Notes: generated from the sequence alone by a model not told the origin. Counted from the stretch's first letter, positions 24,011 through 33,073 are shown. The stretch is DNA of 64,000 nucleotides from Planctomycetota bacterium (GCA_020848275.1 JADLAK010000015.1:145827-209826), one strand, 5' to 3'. Translations and numbers: made by a program.

Positions 24011-26368
24011 GTGACCACTGAACCACAACCGCGATCCGCATTTTCCGCCGACATCCGCAAGCGCGTGCTCGAGCTGGCATCCGAGCCCACAAGCCTCGAG
24101 GACCTCGCGACGCAACTCGGAATCACGGACCTCGATTCCTTCGAAGACTGGCTGGAGAACCTCGCCCGCCGCGGATTTATCCAGCGCGTCAAACGCCGTC
24201 GCTACAAGGCGCCCAGCGGCAAAGTCGCCGTCGGATTTTTCCGGCGCGGCAAACACGGCGCGTTCGTCGCGCCCGAAGACCGCACCATGGGCACCATCGA
24301 CATTCCGCCCGGCGCCGAGGAAGGCGCGCAGGACGGCGACCGCGTGCTCGTCGGCTGGCGGCGTGAAAAACCCGGGCGCAAGGGCGGCATCGGCGGCGAA
24401 CTGGTCGGCAAAATTCTCAACATCGTCGCCGCGCGCGAAAGCGAAGCCGTCGGCCTGTGGGAGATCAACAAGTTCGGCGGCGGCCGCGTGCGGCTGGAGG
24501 GCTACCACCTGCCCAGCTTCGCGTATTTGCCGGAATCGGAGACGCACAACCTGCGCGCGGGAACACTGGTCAAAGTGCGCCTTTCGCGCAAACCCGGCGG
24601 GCGCGGCGAAACGCGCGCCGAATTGCTCGGCAGCCTCGGCTCGCTCAAAGACCCGTTGCACGACCTCGACAACCTGTGCCTGCTGTATGGTTTTGCCAGC
24701 GAGTTTGCGCCCGAGACGCTGGAGGAAGCCGAAACTCTGCCCGACGACCCCAGCAGCGAAAGCCGCAAGGGCCGCATCGACCTGCGCGAACTGCCGGTCA
24801 TCACCATCGACCCCAAGGACGCCAAGGACCACGACGACGCTGTCAGCGTTGAATTGTTCGACGGCGGTCTTGTGCGGCTGGGCGTGCACATCGCCGACGT
24901 CTCGCACTACGTGCGGCCGGGCACCGCGCTTGACCGCGAAGCTCAGGATCGCGCGACCAGCGTGTATCTGCCGGGCCGCACGATCCCGATGCTGCCGGAA
25001 AAACTTTCGGCGGGCCTTTGCAGCCTGATGGACGGCCTCGACCGCCTCGCGAAATCCTGTTTTATAACCTACGACGCCGCGGGCGCTGTGGTTCGGCGCG
25101 AAGTCGTCAACAGCGTCATTCGCGTGCGCAAATATTTAACCTACGAGCAAGTCCTGCCGGTTCTCAAAGGCGCCGGCAACAGCGGCGATCAAACCGTCGA
25201 CTGGCTGTTAACCGAGGGCCGCAACCTCGCCGATAAATTGCTCGGCATCCGCATGGAAAACGGCTCGCTGGTGCTTGAAATCCCGCGGCCGCACGTCATC
25301 GTCGGCAAAAACGGCCTGGCGCAAAGCGTCGAGCCCGAAGTCCACGACATCGCGCACAACCTGATCGAGGAATTCATGCTCGCGGCCAACCAGGCCGTGG
25401 CGGCGTTCCTGATCGAGCGCGGCCTGCCCTACATCGGCCGCGTGCACCCGGCGCCCGACCAGGAAGACAAGGAAGCGTTCTGGGAATTCTGCGACGAGTT
25501 GCGCGTCGCGCGGCCCGACTTCGAGGAGCCGGGTTCGCTTCAGCGCATGCTCGACAAAGTTGAGGGCCGCGAGGGCGGCGACGCCATCCACCTCGCGCTG
25601 TTGCGCAGCATGAAGCGCGCGGTCTACGCGCCGGAGCCGCAACTGCATTACGCGCTGCAGATGACACGCTACGTGCATTTCACTTCGCCGATTCGCCGCT
25701 ACCCCGACACCGTCGTGCACCAGATTCTCGACGACTATCTTGCCACCGGCGCCAGGTTGCGCTGGGAGTCGCGCCATCTTGACCTGCCCTGGGCCGACGG
25801 CAGCGACTTCGACGCCACAGGCAACCCGCCCCGCGACGGGCATAAACTGCCGCGCTCGCAGGCCTGGGAATTGCTCATGCCGGGCATCGCGACGCATTGC
25901 ACCGACCGGGCCATTCGCGCCGACATGGGCGAGATTGCCGCCAACCAGATCAAGATCCTGCGCACGTTGCTTGGGCGCGAGGGCGACGAAATCGAGGGGA
26001 CGGTCATCGCCGTTACGTCGCGCAACATCATTGTGCGGCTGGATAACGTCATGGCCGAAGGCCAGGTCGACTACCGCGACTTGAGCGATGGTTGGGTCGA
26101 GAACCACAAGTATTGGGCGATCTACGAAACGCCCGAGGGCAGCGCGCGCATCATGATGGGCGACCGCGTCTGGGTGCAGATCGACGGCGTGGACCTCAGC
26201 AGCCGCACGCTGAAGCTGATCCCCCTGGGCGAGCACGAGAAGGCGTACACGCGCGGCCGGCGGGGCCCTTCAACTTCGCTCAGGGCAGGCGGTCGCGGCG
26301 GTTATGGCGGTAAGCCGCCCTCGTGGCAGGGCCACAACCGCAAAGGCAAACGCAAGAAGCGACGGTAA
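24011..26368 (+). CDS. rnr: Ribonuclease R (RNase II/RNB family)
   Basis: 785-residue 3'-5' exoribonuclease that degrades structured RNA. An N-terminal helix-turn-helix-like region and cold-shock domains are followed by the RNB domain with catalytic aspartates in ITIDPKDAKDHDDAVS, then HIADVSHYVRPGTALD, LSAGLCSLMDG and FTSPIRRYPDTVVHQ. A C-terminal S1 domain holds EGTVIAVTSRNIIVRLD. The basic tail (about 750-785) ends KGKRKKRR. Inside it, a PSTSLRAGG segment is encoded by a dispersed short repeat. GTG 24011 starts the homologous region; the open frame upstream to 23786 crosses palindromes. Confidence 0.92.
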   Translation: MTTEPQPRSAFSADIRKRVLELASEPTSLEDLATQLGITDLDSFEDWLENLARRGFIQRVKRRRYKAPSGKVAVGFFRRGKHGAFVAPEDRTMGTIDIPPGAEEGAQDGDRVLVGWRREKPGRKGGIGGELVGKILNIVAARESEAVGLWEINKFGGGRVRLEGYHLPSFAYLPESETHNLRAGTLVKVRLSRKPGGRGETRAELLGSLGSLKDPLHDLDNLCLLYGFASEFAPETLEEAETLPDDPSSESRKGRIDLRELPVITIDPKDAKDHDDAVSVELFDGGLVRLGVHIADVSHYVRPGTALDREAQDRATSVYLPGRTIPMLPEKLSAGLCSLMDGLDRLAKSCFITYDAAGAVVRREVVNSVIRVRKYLTYEQVLPVLKGAGNSGDQTVDWLLTEGRNLADKLLGIRMENGSLVLEIPRPHVIVGKNGLAQSVEPEVHDIAHNLIEEFMLAANQAVAAFLIERGLPYIGRVHPAPDQEDKEAFWEFCDELRVARPDFEEPGSLQRMLDKVEGREGGDAIHLALLRSMKRAVYAPEPQLHYALQMTRYVHFTSPIRRYPDTVVHQILDDYLATGARLRWESRHLDLPWADGSDFDATGNPPRDGHKLPRSQAWELLMPGIATHCTDRAIRADMGEIAANQIKILRTLLGREGDEIEGTVIAVTSRNIIVRLDNVMAEGQVDYRDLSDGWVENHKYWAIYETPEGSARIMMGDRVWVQIDGVDLSSRTLKLIPLGEHEKAYTRGRRGPSTSLRAGGRGGYGGKPPSWQGHNRKGKRKKRR
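26265..26286. repeat. Dispersed repeat GCCCTTCAACTTCGCTCAGG inserted in the rnr coding tail
   Basis: The 22-base segment has GCCCT/AGGGC ends and an imperfect palindromic centre. It encodes PSTSLRAGG in frame in the RNase R tail. From memory, this string recurs in many uncultivated bacterial genomes as a short dispersed repeat; only one copy is in this window. Confidence 0.6.
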
Positions 26369-26372
26369 TGTG

Positions 26373-26418
26373 ACGTGGGCATCCTGCCCGCCTGGCAGGC
26401 TGGAAGCCTGCCCCACGT
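26373..26418. repeat. Dispersed palindrome with GGCAGGCTGGAAGCCTGCC core
   Basis: ACGTGGGC (26373-26380) pairs with GCCCCACGT (26410-26418) with one bulge, and the centre GGCAGGCT-GGA-AGCCTGCC (26394-26412) is itself palindromic. It sits 4 bases after the rnr stop. The same core occurs twice in the palindrome at 50204-50260. Confidence 0.75.
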
Positions 26419-26519
26419 GCAGCCGGGACGGCTACATCACTTATCCACGCCTTGACCCTGCTGACGGTGTCCGTTAGCGTCAGTTGTCCAAAAATTCGGG
26501 CTCCCAAACGCGAGAAACC

Positions 26520-27686
26520 ATGAAACTCACGCTATCGGTCATCAAAGCTGACGTCGGCTCCATTGGCGGCCACATCTGCCCCTCCAAGGCGCTGGTCGAC
26601 ACCATCAGGGAACACATCGCTTCCAACGGCAAAGGCCTGATTATCGACCATCACATCGCCACGATCGGCGATGACACGCACATCCTGATGACGCACGCGC
26701 GCGGCGACCTCGACAGCAAAGTCCACGAACTTGCGTGGGATGCCTTCATGGCCGCAACCGAGACCGCCAAGAAACAGGGTCTCTACGGCGCGGGGCAGGA
26801 CCTGCTCAAAAACGCGTTTTCGGGCAACGTGCGCGGCCTGGGCCCGGCGTGCGCCGAAATCACCTGCAACGAGCGCCCGAACGAAAGCTTCGTGCTGTTC
26901 GCCGCCGACAAGACCGAACCCGGCGCCTACAACCTTCCTCTTTATCTCGCGTTTGCCGACCCGATGCATTGCGCCGGCTTCATGCTCAGCCCGCCGATGT
27001 TCAAGGGGTTCACGTTCCGCATCATGGATTGCGACCACGTCGACGGCGACCGCGTAATCGACCTGCACGCACCCGAAGACCTTTACGGCATTGCGACCTT
27101 GCTGCGCGACAACAGCCGCTACGTCATCGAGGGCATTTATTCGCGCTATAACGGCGAGCGCGCCGCGGCGGTCTCAACCAGCCGCCTGCGCCTGATCGCG
27201 GGCAAATACACGGGCAAAGACGACCCGGTGTGCCTGGTGCGCGTACAGGGCAATTTCCCTTCAGTCGGCGAAGTCACCGAGCCCTACGGCATCGCGCACT
27301 ACGTCGCGGGAACCATGCGCGGCAGCCATAACAGCGTGATGATGCCAGTCAAGGTCGGCAGCACGATGACGTACTTCGACGGCCCGACGCAGGTTTGCGC
27401 GCAGGCTTTCAGTGTTCACGATGGCCGCCTGACCGAGGCGATCGACATGTTCGATCACCCGGTGTGGGACGTCGTGCGCAACAGGGCATCCGAGAAGTTC
27501 ATCGAACTGCGCCGCCAGGGTTTTTCCGGCCCGGCGATGTTGGGTATCCACGAACTGGAATACGGCGGCGTAGTCGAAAAGCTCAAGGAACTCGACGAGC
27601 GTTTTGTCGTGCGCAAGGAAGACGCCGACACCCTCAAGTCCAAGAAACAGAAAGTCGCGGCCCACGCCGGCAAAGACGCCGACTAA
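26520..27686 (+). CDS. fbp: Fructose-1,6-bisphosphate aldolase/phosphatase (archaeal type, class V FBPase)
   Basis: 388 residues. The opening LSVIKADVGSIGGHICPS and the downstream LIIDHHIATIGDDTHILMTH, FSGNVRGLGPACAEI and YGIAHYVAGTMRGSHNSVMM stretches identify the bifunctional enzyme that condenses triose phosphates and dephosphorylates the product, making gluconeogenesis one-way. It is general in archaea and found in early-branching or thermophilic bacterial lineages, so ancient presence or transfer are both possible. The 20 C-terminal residues are a Lys/Ala-rich extra. Directly followed by the second DUF6941-like cassette, whose ATG is the next base after its stop. Confidence 0.92.
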   Translation: MKLTLSVIKADVGSIGGHICPSKALVDTIREHIASNGKGLIIDHHIATIGDDTHILMTHARGDLDSKVHELAWDAFMAATETAKKQGLYGAGQDLLKNAFSGNVRGLGPACAEITCNERPNESFVLFAADKTEPGAYNLPLYLAFADPMHCAGFMLSPPMFKGFTFRIMDCDHVDGDRVIDLHAPEDLYGIATLLRDNSRYVIEGIYSRYNGERAAAVSTSRLRLIAGKYTGKDDPVCLVRVQGNFPSVGEVTEPYGIAHYVAGTMRGSHNSVMMPVKVGSTMTYFDGPTQVCAQAFSVHDGRLTEAIDMFDHPVWDVVRNRASEKFIELRRQGFSGPAMLGIHELEYGGVVEKLKELDERFVVRKEDADTLKSKKQKVAAHAGKDAD

Positions 27687-28046
27687 ATGATGCCCGGCCA
27701 CGCCCAAGAAGTTCTTAGCCTGATCACCGCGGCTCAAGTCCGTGGGCGGCCGACATTTAACTTGCGCGACGCGTTTCTCAGCGGGCCTGCAGGGAAGCCG
27801 CTTGCGTTTGATGCCTACGTGGAATTGCGTCTTCGCAACACTTCAGTATTTCAGATCCAACTGATGTTGGACGGCCCAAATGGAATGACGCATAACTACG
27901 AAGCCGAAACGGTTTACCCGGCATTCAACCGCATACAGCTCGTTTTTACGCATTTGTGGTGGGGTTCGATGCTTCCCGGTTGGTACGCTTTACATGTCGC
28001 GATCAACAACGAGCTCTCTTTCACTCGCGTAATCGAAGTCCTCTAG
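27687..28046 (+). CDS. DUF6941-like small protein, cassette copy 2
   Basis: 119 residues, no signal peptide. It matches copy 1 in layout: EVLSLITAAQVRGRPTFNLRDAF opening, FDAYVELRLRNTS, a LMLDGPNG turn, VYPAFNRIQLVFTHLW and a last strand HVAINNELSFTRVIEV. The gene begins the base after the fbp stop and is followed 8 bases later by a small basic protein gene, giving the same two-gene order as the other cassettes but without the 23-base overlap. Function unknown. Confidence 0.68.
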   Translation: MMPGHAQEVLSLITAAQVRGRPTFNLRDAFLSGPAGKPLAFDAYVELRLRNTSVFQIQLMLDGPNGMTHNYEAETVYPAFNRIQLVFTHLWWGSMLPGWYALHVAINNELSFTRVIEVL

Positions 28047-28054
28047 GATTAGCA

Positions 28055-28210
28055 ATGAATCCCAACAAAGTTCGAAAATGCAAAATGATTATTCGCCAGA
28101 TCGGGCCCAAGGGAGAGGTCATTGACGATGTCCGTGCGGTCAAGGTGACGTATGTTCCCACGCCCAAGGCACGTAAATCGCATCGACCAAGGACCGCCAA
28201 AGCCGCATAG
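28055..28210 (+). CDS. Small basic protein, cassette copy 2
   Basis: 51 residues with a CTAGGATTAG ribosome-binding region. A single predicted hairpin (CKMIIRQIGPKGEVIDDVRA) is followed by a Lys/Arg/Pro tail KARKSHRPRTAK. The GPKGEVIDDVRAVKV stretch aligns with MPDGSVQVRDASVKP of cassette copy 1. Too short to classify; the repeated partnership with a DUF6941-like gene supports it as a real gene. Confidence 0.55.
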   Translation: MNPNKVRKCKMIIRQIGPKGEVIDDVRAVKVTYVPTPKARKSHRPRTAKAA

Positions 28211-28233
28211 AGTTGCCGTTACATCGGCAAATA

Positions 28234-28263
28234 GGCTCGCCGCGAGGCGGGCCTTGACTTTTT
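28234..28263 (+). terminator. Rho-independent terminator after cassette copy 2
   Basis: GGCTCGCC (28234-28241) pairs with GGCGGGCC (28246-28253) around a GCGA loop and is followed by TTGACTTTTT. It would end the fbp/cassette transcript before the NUDIX gene. Confidence 0.6.
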
Positions 28264-28314
28264 GGTGTCGCAGGCGGCTTGGCGCATGGCGGCAAATGTA
28301 GTTTATTGGCGGCG

Positions 28315-28752
28315 ATGAACGCCGACAACATACGCCCGCTGCGCCATGCCATTGTCGCGATCATCAACGATAGCGAAGAAACACTGTTGATCGAGCGCGG
28401 GCGCAACGACACTTACCCCGGCTACTGGTCATCTGTAACAGGCTCACTCGATGGCGATGAATCGCAACAGGCCGCGATCATTCGTGAAGCGCACGAAGAA
28501 GTCGGCTTGAACGTCCGTCCCATGCGCAAGTTGTGGGAGAGCGTCACACGCGGCGCGCATTTCGTGCTGCACTGGTGGCTGTGCGAGCTCGCCGACAGTT
28601 GCCGTAACTGCACGCCGCAACCCGAGGAAGTCGAAGACACGAAGTGGGTGAAATACGCCGATCTCGAAACCGTCACGCCGATGTTCTCGGACACGCGCCA
28701 CTTTTTCCGCGACATCTACCCGGAAGCGATAAAGAACAAAGTTAAAAGCTGA
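28315..28752 (+). CDS. NUDIX hydrolase
   Basis: 145 residues. The NUDIX box is perfect: GSLDGDE, seven residues, then REAHEEVGL. It hydrolyses a nucleoside diphosphate linked to another group, with Mg bound by the box glutamates. Preceding strands (LRHAIVAIINDSEETLLIERG) are typical of MutT-like and isopentenyl-diphosphate-isomerase-like members. The substrate is not readable. I chose ATG 28315; the last codons (Lys-Val-Lys-Ser and stop) lie at the edge of a palindromic element. Confidence 0.88.
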   Translation: MNADNIRPLRHAIVAIINDSEETLLIERGRNDTYPGYWSSVTGSLDGDESQQAAIIREAHEEVGLNVRPMRKLWESVTRGAHFVLHWWLCELADSCRNCTPQPEEVEDTKWVKYADLETVTPMFSDTRHFFRDIYPEAIKNKVKS

Positions 28753-28865
28753 AAACGGTTCTCGCGGAGTGCGCGGAGCATCTAAAGGCTCTCTGTGTTC
28801 TCCGCGAACTCTGCGAGAAACGCTTTTTGCTGTGTCTTTAGCTTTTAGCCTTTAGCGTTTAGCCT
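28741..28865. repeat. Nested tandem-word palindromes (AAAGCTA outside, CGCGGAG inside)
   Basis: Outer arms: GTTAAAAGCTGAAAAC (28741-28756) and GTCTTTAGCTTTTAGCC onward (28834-28865). Inner arms: CGGTTCTCGCGGAGTGCGCG onward (28756-28780) and TGTTCTCCGCGAACTCTGCG onward (28796-28822). The outer left arm supplies the NUDIX stop codon. Confidence 0.8.
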
Positions 28866-28874
28866 GCCCTCCCC

Positions 28875-29630
28875 ATGACCGCATTTCTCGCACTCGCATC
28901 CGCCTACGCCCGCGACCAATTGCGCCGCGGCGCGACGCTGGTTCTCGCGGTAATCGGCGTGCTGTTGGTGATGAGCCTACGCTACTTCAGCGCCTTTGGC
29001 CTGGGCTACGAAACCGTGCAACTGCGCGAACTCGGCGCCTACTCCATCGGCCTCACGGGCGCGCTCGCGGTGCTGATTTTCTGCCTGCCGCGCGAAGACG
29101 ACGACGGCGCATCCGACAGCCTGCTGGTTACGCGCCCGCTGCCGCCGCCGGTCATTTCCGCCGGCGTTTTTTTCGGGCGGCTGATCGTCGTCACGGCGCT
29201 GGTCGCGCTCTGGACCGCCGCACTTTGCGGCGCCATCGCCTGGTATGCGGTGGGCGAACCGATGATGTTCAGCTATCGCGGCGAAACTTCCGTGATGGCC
29301 GAATGCCTGAGCCTCGCCGGGCCGATTGCCGGCCAATGGATGATCCTGGCTATGCTTCTGGCTGCGGCGCAGGCACTGGCCCGCTTTGCCCGGCCGCTGC
29401 CCGCCGCAATGGCCACAATCGCGCTTTATTTGGCGGGTTTTGCGGCGACGGCGGCGCCCCCGGCGCTGGCATGGATGCTACCGGATTTCGCGCGTTATGA
29501 CCTGACTTCGCTGCTTTGGGGCGACATGGCCGACGCGTCGCCGATGTGGCTTTTACCTCACATGTTGTGCTGGACCACCGCCGCGTTGGCAGTGGACAGC
29601 GCGGGCCTGAGACTTAGACTCGCTGCATAG
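28875..29630 (+). CDS. Multi-pass membrane protein, ABC-2 permease-like
   Basis: 251 residues with six hydrophobic segments (about 20-36, 53-70, 95-122, 149-168, 175-197 and 222-242). The layout of segments and the LIFCLPREDDDGASDSLL loop resemble ABC-2 type export permeases, but no ATPase gene is adjacent and no family motif is decisive. A palindrome ends about 10 bases before the ATG, leaving no room for a separate promoter of its own. Confidence 0.6.
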   Translation: MTAFLALASAYARDQLRRGATLVLAVIGVLLVMSLRYFSAFGLGYETVQLRELGAYSIGLTGALAVLIFCLPREDDDGASDSLLVTRPLPPPVISAGVFFGRLIVVTALVALWTAALCGAIAWYAVGEPMMFSYRGETSVMAECLSLAGPIAGQWMILAMLLAAAQALARFARPLPAAMATIALYLAGFAATAAPPALAWMLPDFARYDLTSLLWGDMADASPMWLLPHMLCWTTAALAVDSAGLRLRLAA

Positions 29631-29764
29631 GCGGGCGTTACAAGATCAGAATTGTGGTTTCCTTGCCCATGCGACTGGCGTGGGATAGGATTGAGTTTTG
29701 GACTCAACCAGTCGGTTATGTGCATCTCATAGAAGCGCATTTGGGGCGCGACGGGGCGACACTC

Positions 29765-30490
29765 GTGCGGTACGCGATCTTCGGTGACATCCACGCAAAT
29801 CTAGAGGCGCTTACGGCGGTTCTCGATTTCTGCAAAGGCCAGAGCATCGATCGCTATCTTTGCCTCGGCGACATCGTGGGCTACGGCGCCAATCCCGATG
29901 AATGCTGCAGCAAGGTGCGCGAGATGGGCATCCCCGTCGTCGCGGGCAACCACGACTGGGCCGTCTGCGGCAAACTCTCGATCGAGTTCTTCAACACCTA
30001 CGCCAAGCAAGCTGTGTACTGGACGCGCGACAACCTGTGCGACGAGAACATGGCGTTTCTGCGCGAGCTGCCGCTGATCCAGGAAATCGACCCGGAAGTC
30101 ACGCTGGTTCACGGCTCGCTGAACTTCCCCGACCTGTTCGATTACATCCAGACCAGCCAGGACGCGCGCCTGTCGCTCGAGAAGCTCAAGACGCGCGTGT
30201 GCTTCCTCGGCCACAGCCACGTGCCCGTGACGTTCTTTTCGGGCCCGATGGTGAGCTATTCGATGTCCTACGAGATCAACCTCAAGGGCTTTGAGAAGGC
30301 GCTGTGCAACGTCGGAAGCGTCGGCCAGCCGCGCGACGAAAACCCGAAGTCGAGCTTCGCGATTTACGACAGCAAGCAGGAGATGGTCCGCATCCACCGC
30401 GTCGAATACGACGTGGAGAAAGCCGGCCGCAAAATCCTCGACGCCGGCCTGCCGGAAATCCTCGCCGAGCGCCTGAAGTTCGGGCGCTAA
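29765..30490 (+). CDS. Calcineurin-like metallophosphoesterase (YfcE/MJ0936-like)
   Basis: 241 residues with the full metal-binding set: FGDIHAN, CLGDIVGYGANP, VAGNHD, VHGSLN and LGHSHVP. GNVGSVGQPRDENP-like NVGSVGQPRDENP is typical of the subfamily. It hydrolyses phosphodiesters or monoesters in the cytosol; substrate unknown. I start at GTG 29765, since VRYAIFGDIH begins the conserved domain and GGGGCGAC lies just upstream. A frame opening at 29654 would add 37 residues without homology signs. It is followed 7 bases later by a HAD hydrolase gene. Confidence 0.85.
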   Translation: MRYAIFGDIHANLEALTAVLDFCKGQSIDRYLCLGDIVGYGANPDECCSKVREMGIPVVAGNHDWAVCGKLSIEFFNTYAKQAVYWTRDNLCDENMAFLRELPLIQEIDPEVTLVHGSLNFPDLFDYIQTSQDARLSLEKLKTRVCFLGHSHVPVTFFSGPMVSYSMSYEINLKGFEKALCNVGSVGQPRDENPKSSFAIYDSKQEMVRIHRVEYDVEKAGRKILDAGLPEILAERLKFGR

Positions 30491-30497
30491 CACACTC

Positions 30498-31190
30498 ATG
30501 TCCAGGTACCTGATCTGGGACTTCGATGGCACGCTGGGCCTGCGTGAAGGCGGCTGGTCCGGCGCGCTGCACGAAGTCGCCTGCCGGCGTCACGGCCCCA
30601 ACCGCGTCACGCCTGAGCGTCTGCGCGAACATCTCCATCGCGGTTTTCCCTGGCATGCGCCCCATCAAGTGCGGCCGTCCGCCGCGCCCGACGTATGGTG
30701 GGCGTTGGTCCAGCCCGTATTTGAAAACGCCTTTGCCGCCGTTGGATTTTCACACCCCGAGACCACGGAGATGGCCGCACAGGTCAGAAATGCCTACCTG
30801 GAGCCCCACACCTGGAAGTTGTTCGACGATGTCCTCCCGACACTGGACTCACTCTCGGCGGCGGGATTCAAACACGTAATCCTGTCCAATCACGTGCCCG
30901 AATTGCCGTCGATTCTTGACGCCCTCGGCATTGCCGGGCGAATCCGCCGTGTTTTCAATTCCGCCGAAACCGGCTGCGAAAAACCCCACCCCGCCGCATT
31001 CCACGAAGTCCGCAAGGCCCTGCCTGAGGCGCAATCATTCTGGATGATCGGCGATAACTATGTCGCTGATGTGACGGGAGCCGAAAAGGCCGGCATTCCG
31101 GCGATCCTGGTGCGTAAGCCCCATGCCGGCGCCACGCGCTACTCGCCGGACGTCGCGGGCGTGGCTGCAATAGTCGGCTTCGCCGGTTAG
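30498..31190 (+). CDS. HAD-family hydrolase
   Basis: 230 residues. Motif I is WDFDGTLG at the N-terminus with the nucleophile Asp first, motif II is HVILSNHVPE, and motif III/IV is KPHPAAFHEVRK followed by MIGDNYVADVTGAEKAG. A helical cap sits between motifs I and II. It is a phosphatase of the phosphoglycolate/pyrimidine-nucleotidase type. Overlaps convergently with the MoxR-RDD gene by 4 bases. Confidence 0.87.
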   Translation: MSRYLIWDFDGTLGLREGGWSGALHEVACRRHGPNRVTPERLREHLHRGFPWHAPHQVRPSAAPDVWWALVQPVFENAFAAVGFSHPETTEMAAQVRNAYLEPHTWKLFDDVLPTLDSLSAAGFKHVILSNHVPELPSILDALGIAGRIRRVFNSAETGCEKPHPAAFHEVRKALPEAQSFWMIGDNYVADVTGAEKAGIPAILVRKPHAGATRYSPDVAGVAAIVGFAG

Positions 31191-32890
31191 GTTGTCGGTA
31201 CCGCCGCGCGGCGGCCCGAAATAGCGGCCGCCCCGACGGCGGCCACGCCGGGGATCGCCTTGGCGCCAAGGTTGGCGCCGACAAAGTCCTTGGGCACGAC
31301 GTGGCATGCCGAAAGTTTGTCGTGAAGCGTGCGATTTTCCGGATCCCACAACATCCACCAGAAACCGACAAACCCCGTCAGCACCGAGATGAACTTGAAG
31401 GCCATGCGCAGCATCGCAGACCCAAAACCCGTCATCAGCGTGCCGTCTTCGCGAACAATGCGCACGCCGATGATCAGCTTGCCCATCGACGCGCCATATT
31501 TCATAGTCAGGTAGACCTCAAGCAGCACGCCCAACCCCAGGCCGACAATCGGCGCCGAAAAGAACACGATAATCGCCAGCGGCTCGGATACTTCGCGCAG
31601 TCCCTTGCCCAGCACGCCGCCGCCGCCGATCAACAACCATGCGGCTATCCACCAGACGGCGTAAATTACAAGGTACGCGACCACATCAAGCGCCGCCGAA
31701 GCCACACGCGCGCCGATGCCCGCCGAAAAGTCCGTCAGGCTGGCCTCGCGCTGGCCAAGGCGCGCGGCCTTGGCTTTCTTTTGCCGCGCCCAATGCGCGG
31801 GTGCGTCGCCGCCCAGCAACCAGTAGCGGATCGTGCCCATGACGTCGAAGGGGATTTTCTTTTCCGCCGCGGGCTCATCGCCGGCGGGACGCGGCACATC
31901 CTTGAGCAACTTGCGCACGAGATCGCGGCTGTTCACACCATCGGCCTCGGCGTGGAAGTTCGTCAGTATGCGGTGGTGCATCGCGGGCATCGCAATCGCG
32001 CGGATATCCGCCGGGCGCGCTTCGTCGCGGCCTTCAAGCGCGGCGCGCGCCTTGGCGCCCATGATCAGCGCCTGGGTAGCGCGCGGGCTGCCGCCGCACT
32101 CGACCATGTCCTTGATCTCGGCGCTGGCGCTTGATTTCGGGCGCGTCGCGCGCACGAGGTCAATGGCATAACGCAGCGTGCTGTCGCTGACGTTGATCTT
32201 GCGCACCACGTTGAGCATGCGCTGGACCTTGGTTTCATCCAGCAGGCGGCTCACGCGCTGCTCAAAGCGGCTGGTGGTCTCGAACAGCATGTTGAGTTCG
32301 TCGACCTGGGTCGGGTAATCGACGACGACAGTAAACAGGAAGCGGTCGAGCGCCGCGGCGGGCAACTGGTAGGTGCCTTCCTGCTCAATGGGATTTTGCG
32401 TCGCCATCACAAAGAACGGCCGCGGCAGCGCATAGCCCCTGCCCGCGACGGTCACGGAGCCCTCTTCCATCGCCTCGAGCATCGCGGCCTGCGTCTTGGG
32501 CGGCGTGCGGTTGATTTCGTCGGCGAGAATAAAGTTGGTAAAGATCGGCCCGCCCAAAAACTTGAAGCTGCGCTCGCCGGAATCGCCCGCGAGCAACTCG
32601 CTGCCCGTAATGTCGCTGGGCATGAGGTCCGGCGTGAACTGGATGCGGTTGAATTTTAAACCAAGAATTTCGGCGAGGGACCTGACGAGAAGGGTCTTGC
32701 CCAGCCCTGGCACGCCCAGCAGCAGCACGTGGCCGCCGGCAAAGAACGCGGTCAGCACCTGCTCGACGACGTCGTCCTGGCCGATAATGCGCTTGCTCAG
32801 TTCAAAACGGATTTCACGGTGCGCGTCGCCGAGTTCCTTGAGAACCCGGTAATCGTCACCGGTAAGCGCTGTCTGTTCCATTTCAGCCAT
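31187..32890 (-). CDS. MoxR AAA+ ATPase fused to an RDD membrane domain
   Basis: 567 residues. Residues 1-330 are a MoxR ATPase: Walker A GVPGLGKT at 59-66, Walker B ILADEINR, ATQNPIEQEGTYQLPAA and the sensor region all intact. From about 395 the protein becomes an RDD domain with three to four hydrophobic helices: VASAALDVVAYLVIY carries the Arg-Asp type start, and YGASMGKLIIGVRIV and NRTLHDKLSACHVV close it. MoxR and RDD genes are often neighbours in chaperone/von Willebrand operons, but a single chain is unusual. It would anchor the ATPase at the inner membrane. No VWA partner gene is nearby. Confidence 0.87.
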   Translation of the reverse strand: MAEMEQTALTGDDYRVLKELGDAHREIRFELSKRIIGQDDVVEQVLTAFFAGGHVLLLGVPGLGKTLLVRSLAEILGLKFNRIQFTPDLMPSDITGSELLAGDSGERSFKFLGGPIFTNFILADEINRTPPKTQAAMLEAMEEGSVTVAGRGYALPRPFFVMATQNPIEQEGTYQLPAAALDRFLFTVVVDYPTQVDELNMLFETTSRFEQRVSRLLDETKVQRMLNVVRKINVSDSTLRYAIDLVRATRPKSSASAEIKDMVECGGSPRATQALIMGAKARAALEGRDEARPADIRAIAMPAMHHRILTNFHAEADGVNSRDLVRKLLKDVPRPAGDEPAAEKKIPFDVMGTIRYWLLGGDAPAHWARQKKAKAARLGQREASLTDFSAGIGARVASAALDVVAYLVIYAVWWIAAWLLIGGGGVLGKGLREVSEPLAIIVFFSAPIVGLGLGVLLEVYLTMKYGASMGKLIIGVRIVREDGTLMTGFGSAMLRMAFKFISVLTGFVGFWWMLWDPENRTLHDKLSACHVVPKDFVGANLGAKAIPGVAAVGAAAISGRRAAVPTT

Positions 32891-33073
32891 AGGTCTCTCG
32901 CAGCCGCATTATTGGAACGTGCGGCCCGGGCGCAAGACGCAGGAAATCCGCCCCAACTTGCGGCGGCGCCGAAACTTATCCGCACCGCCAGATTTTTTCG
33001 GATTATTTTCCCGGGGGTGCGTGGTCTTGTCGCCACGTGTTGTACGTTTCCTGCAACCTTACAGGAGATAGCC

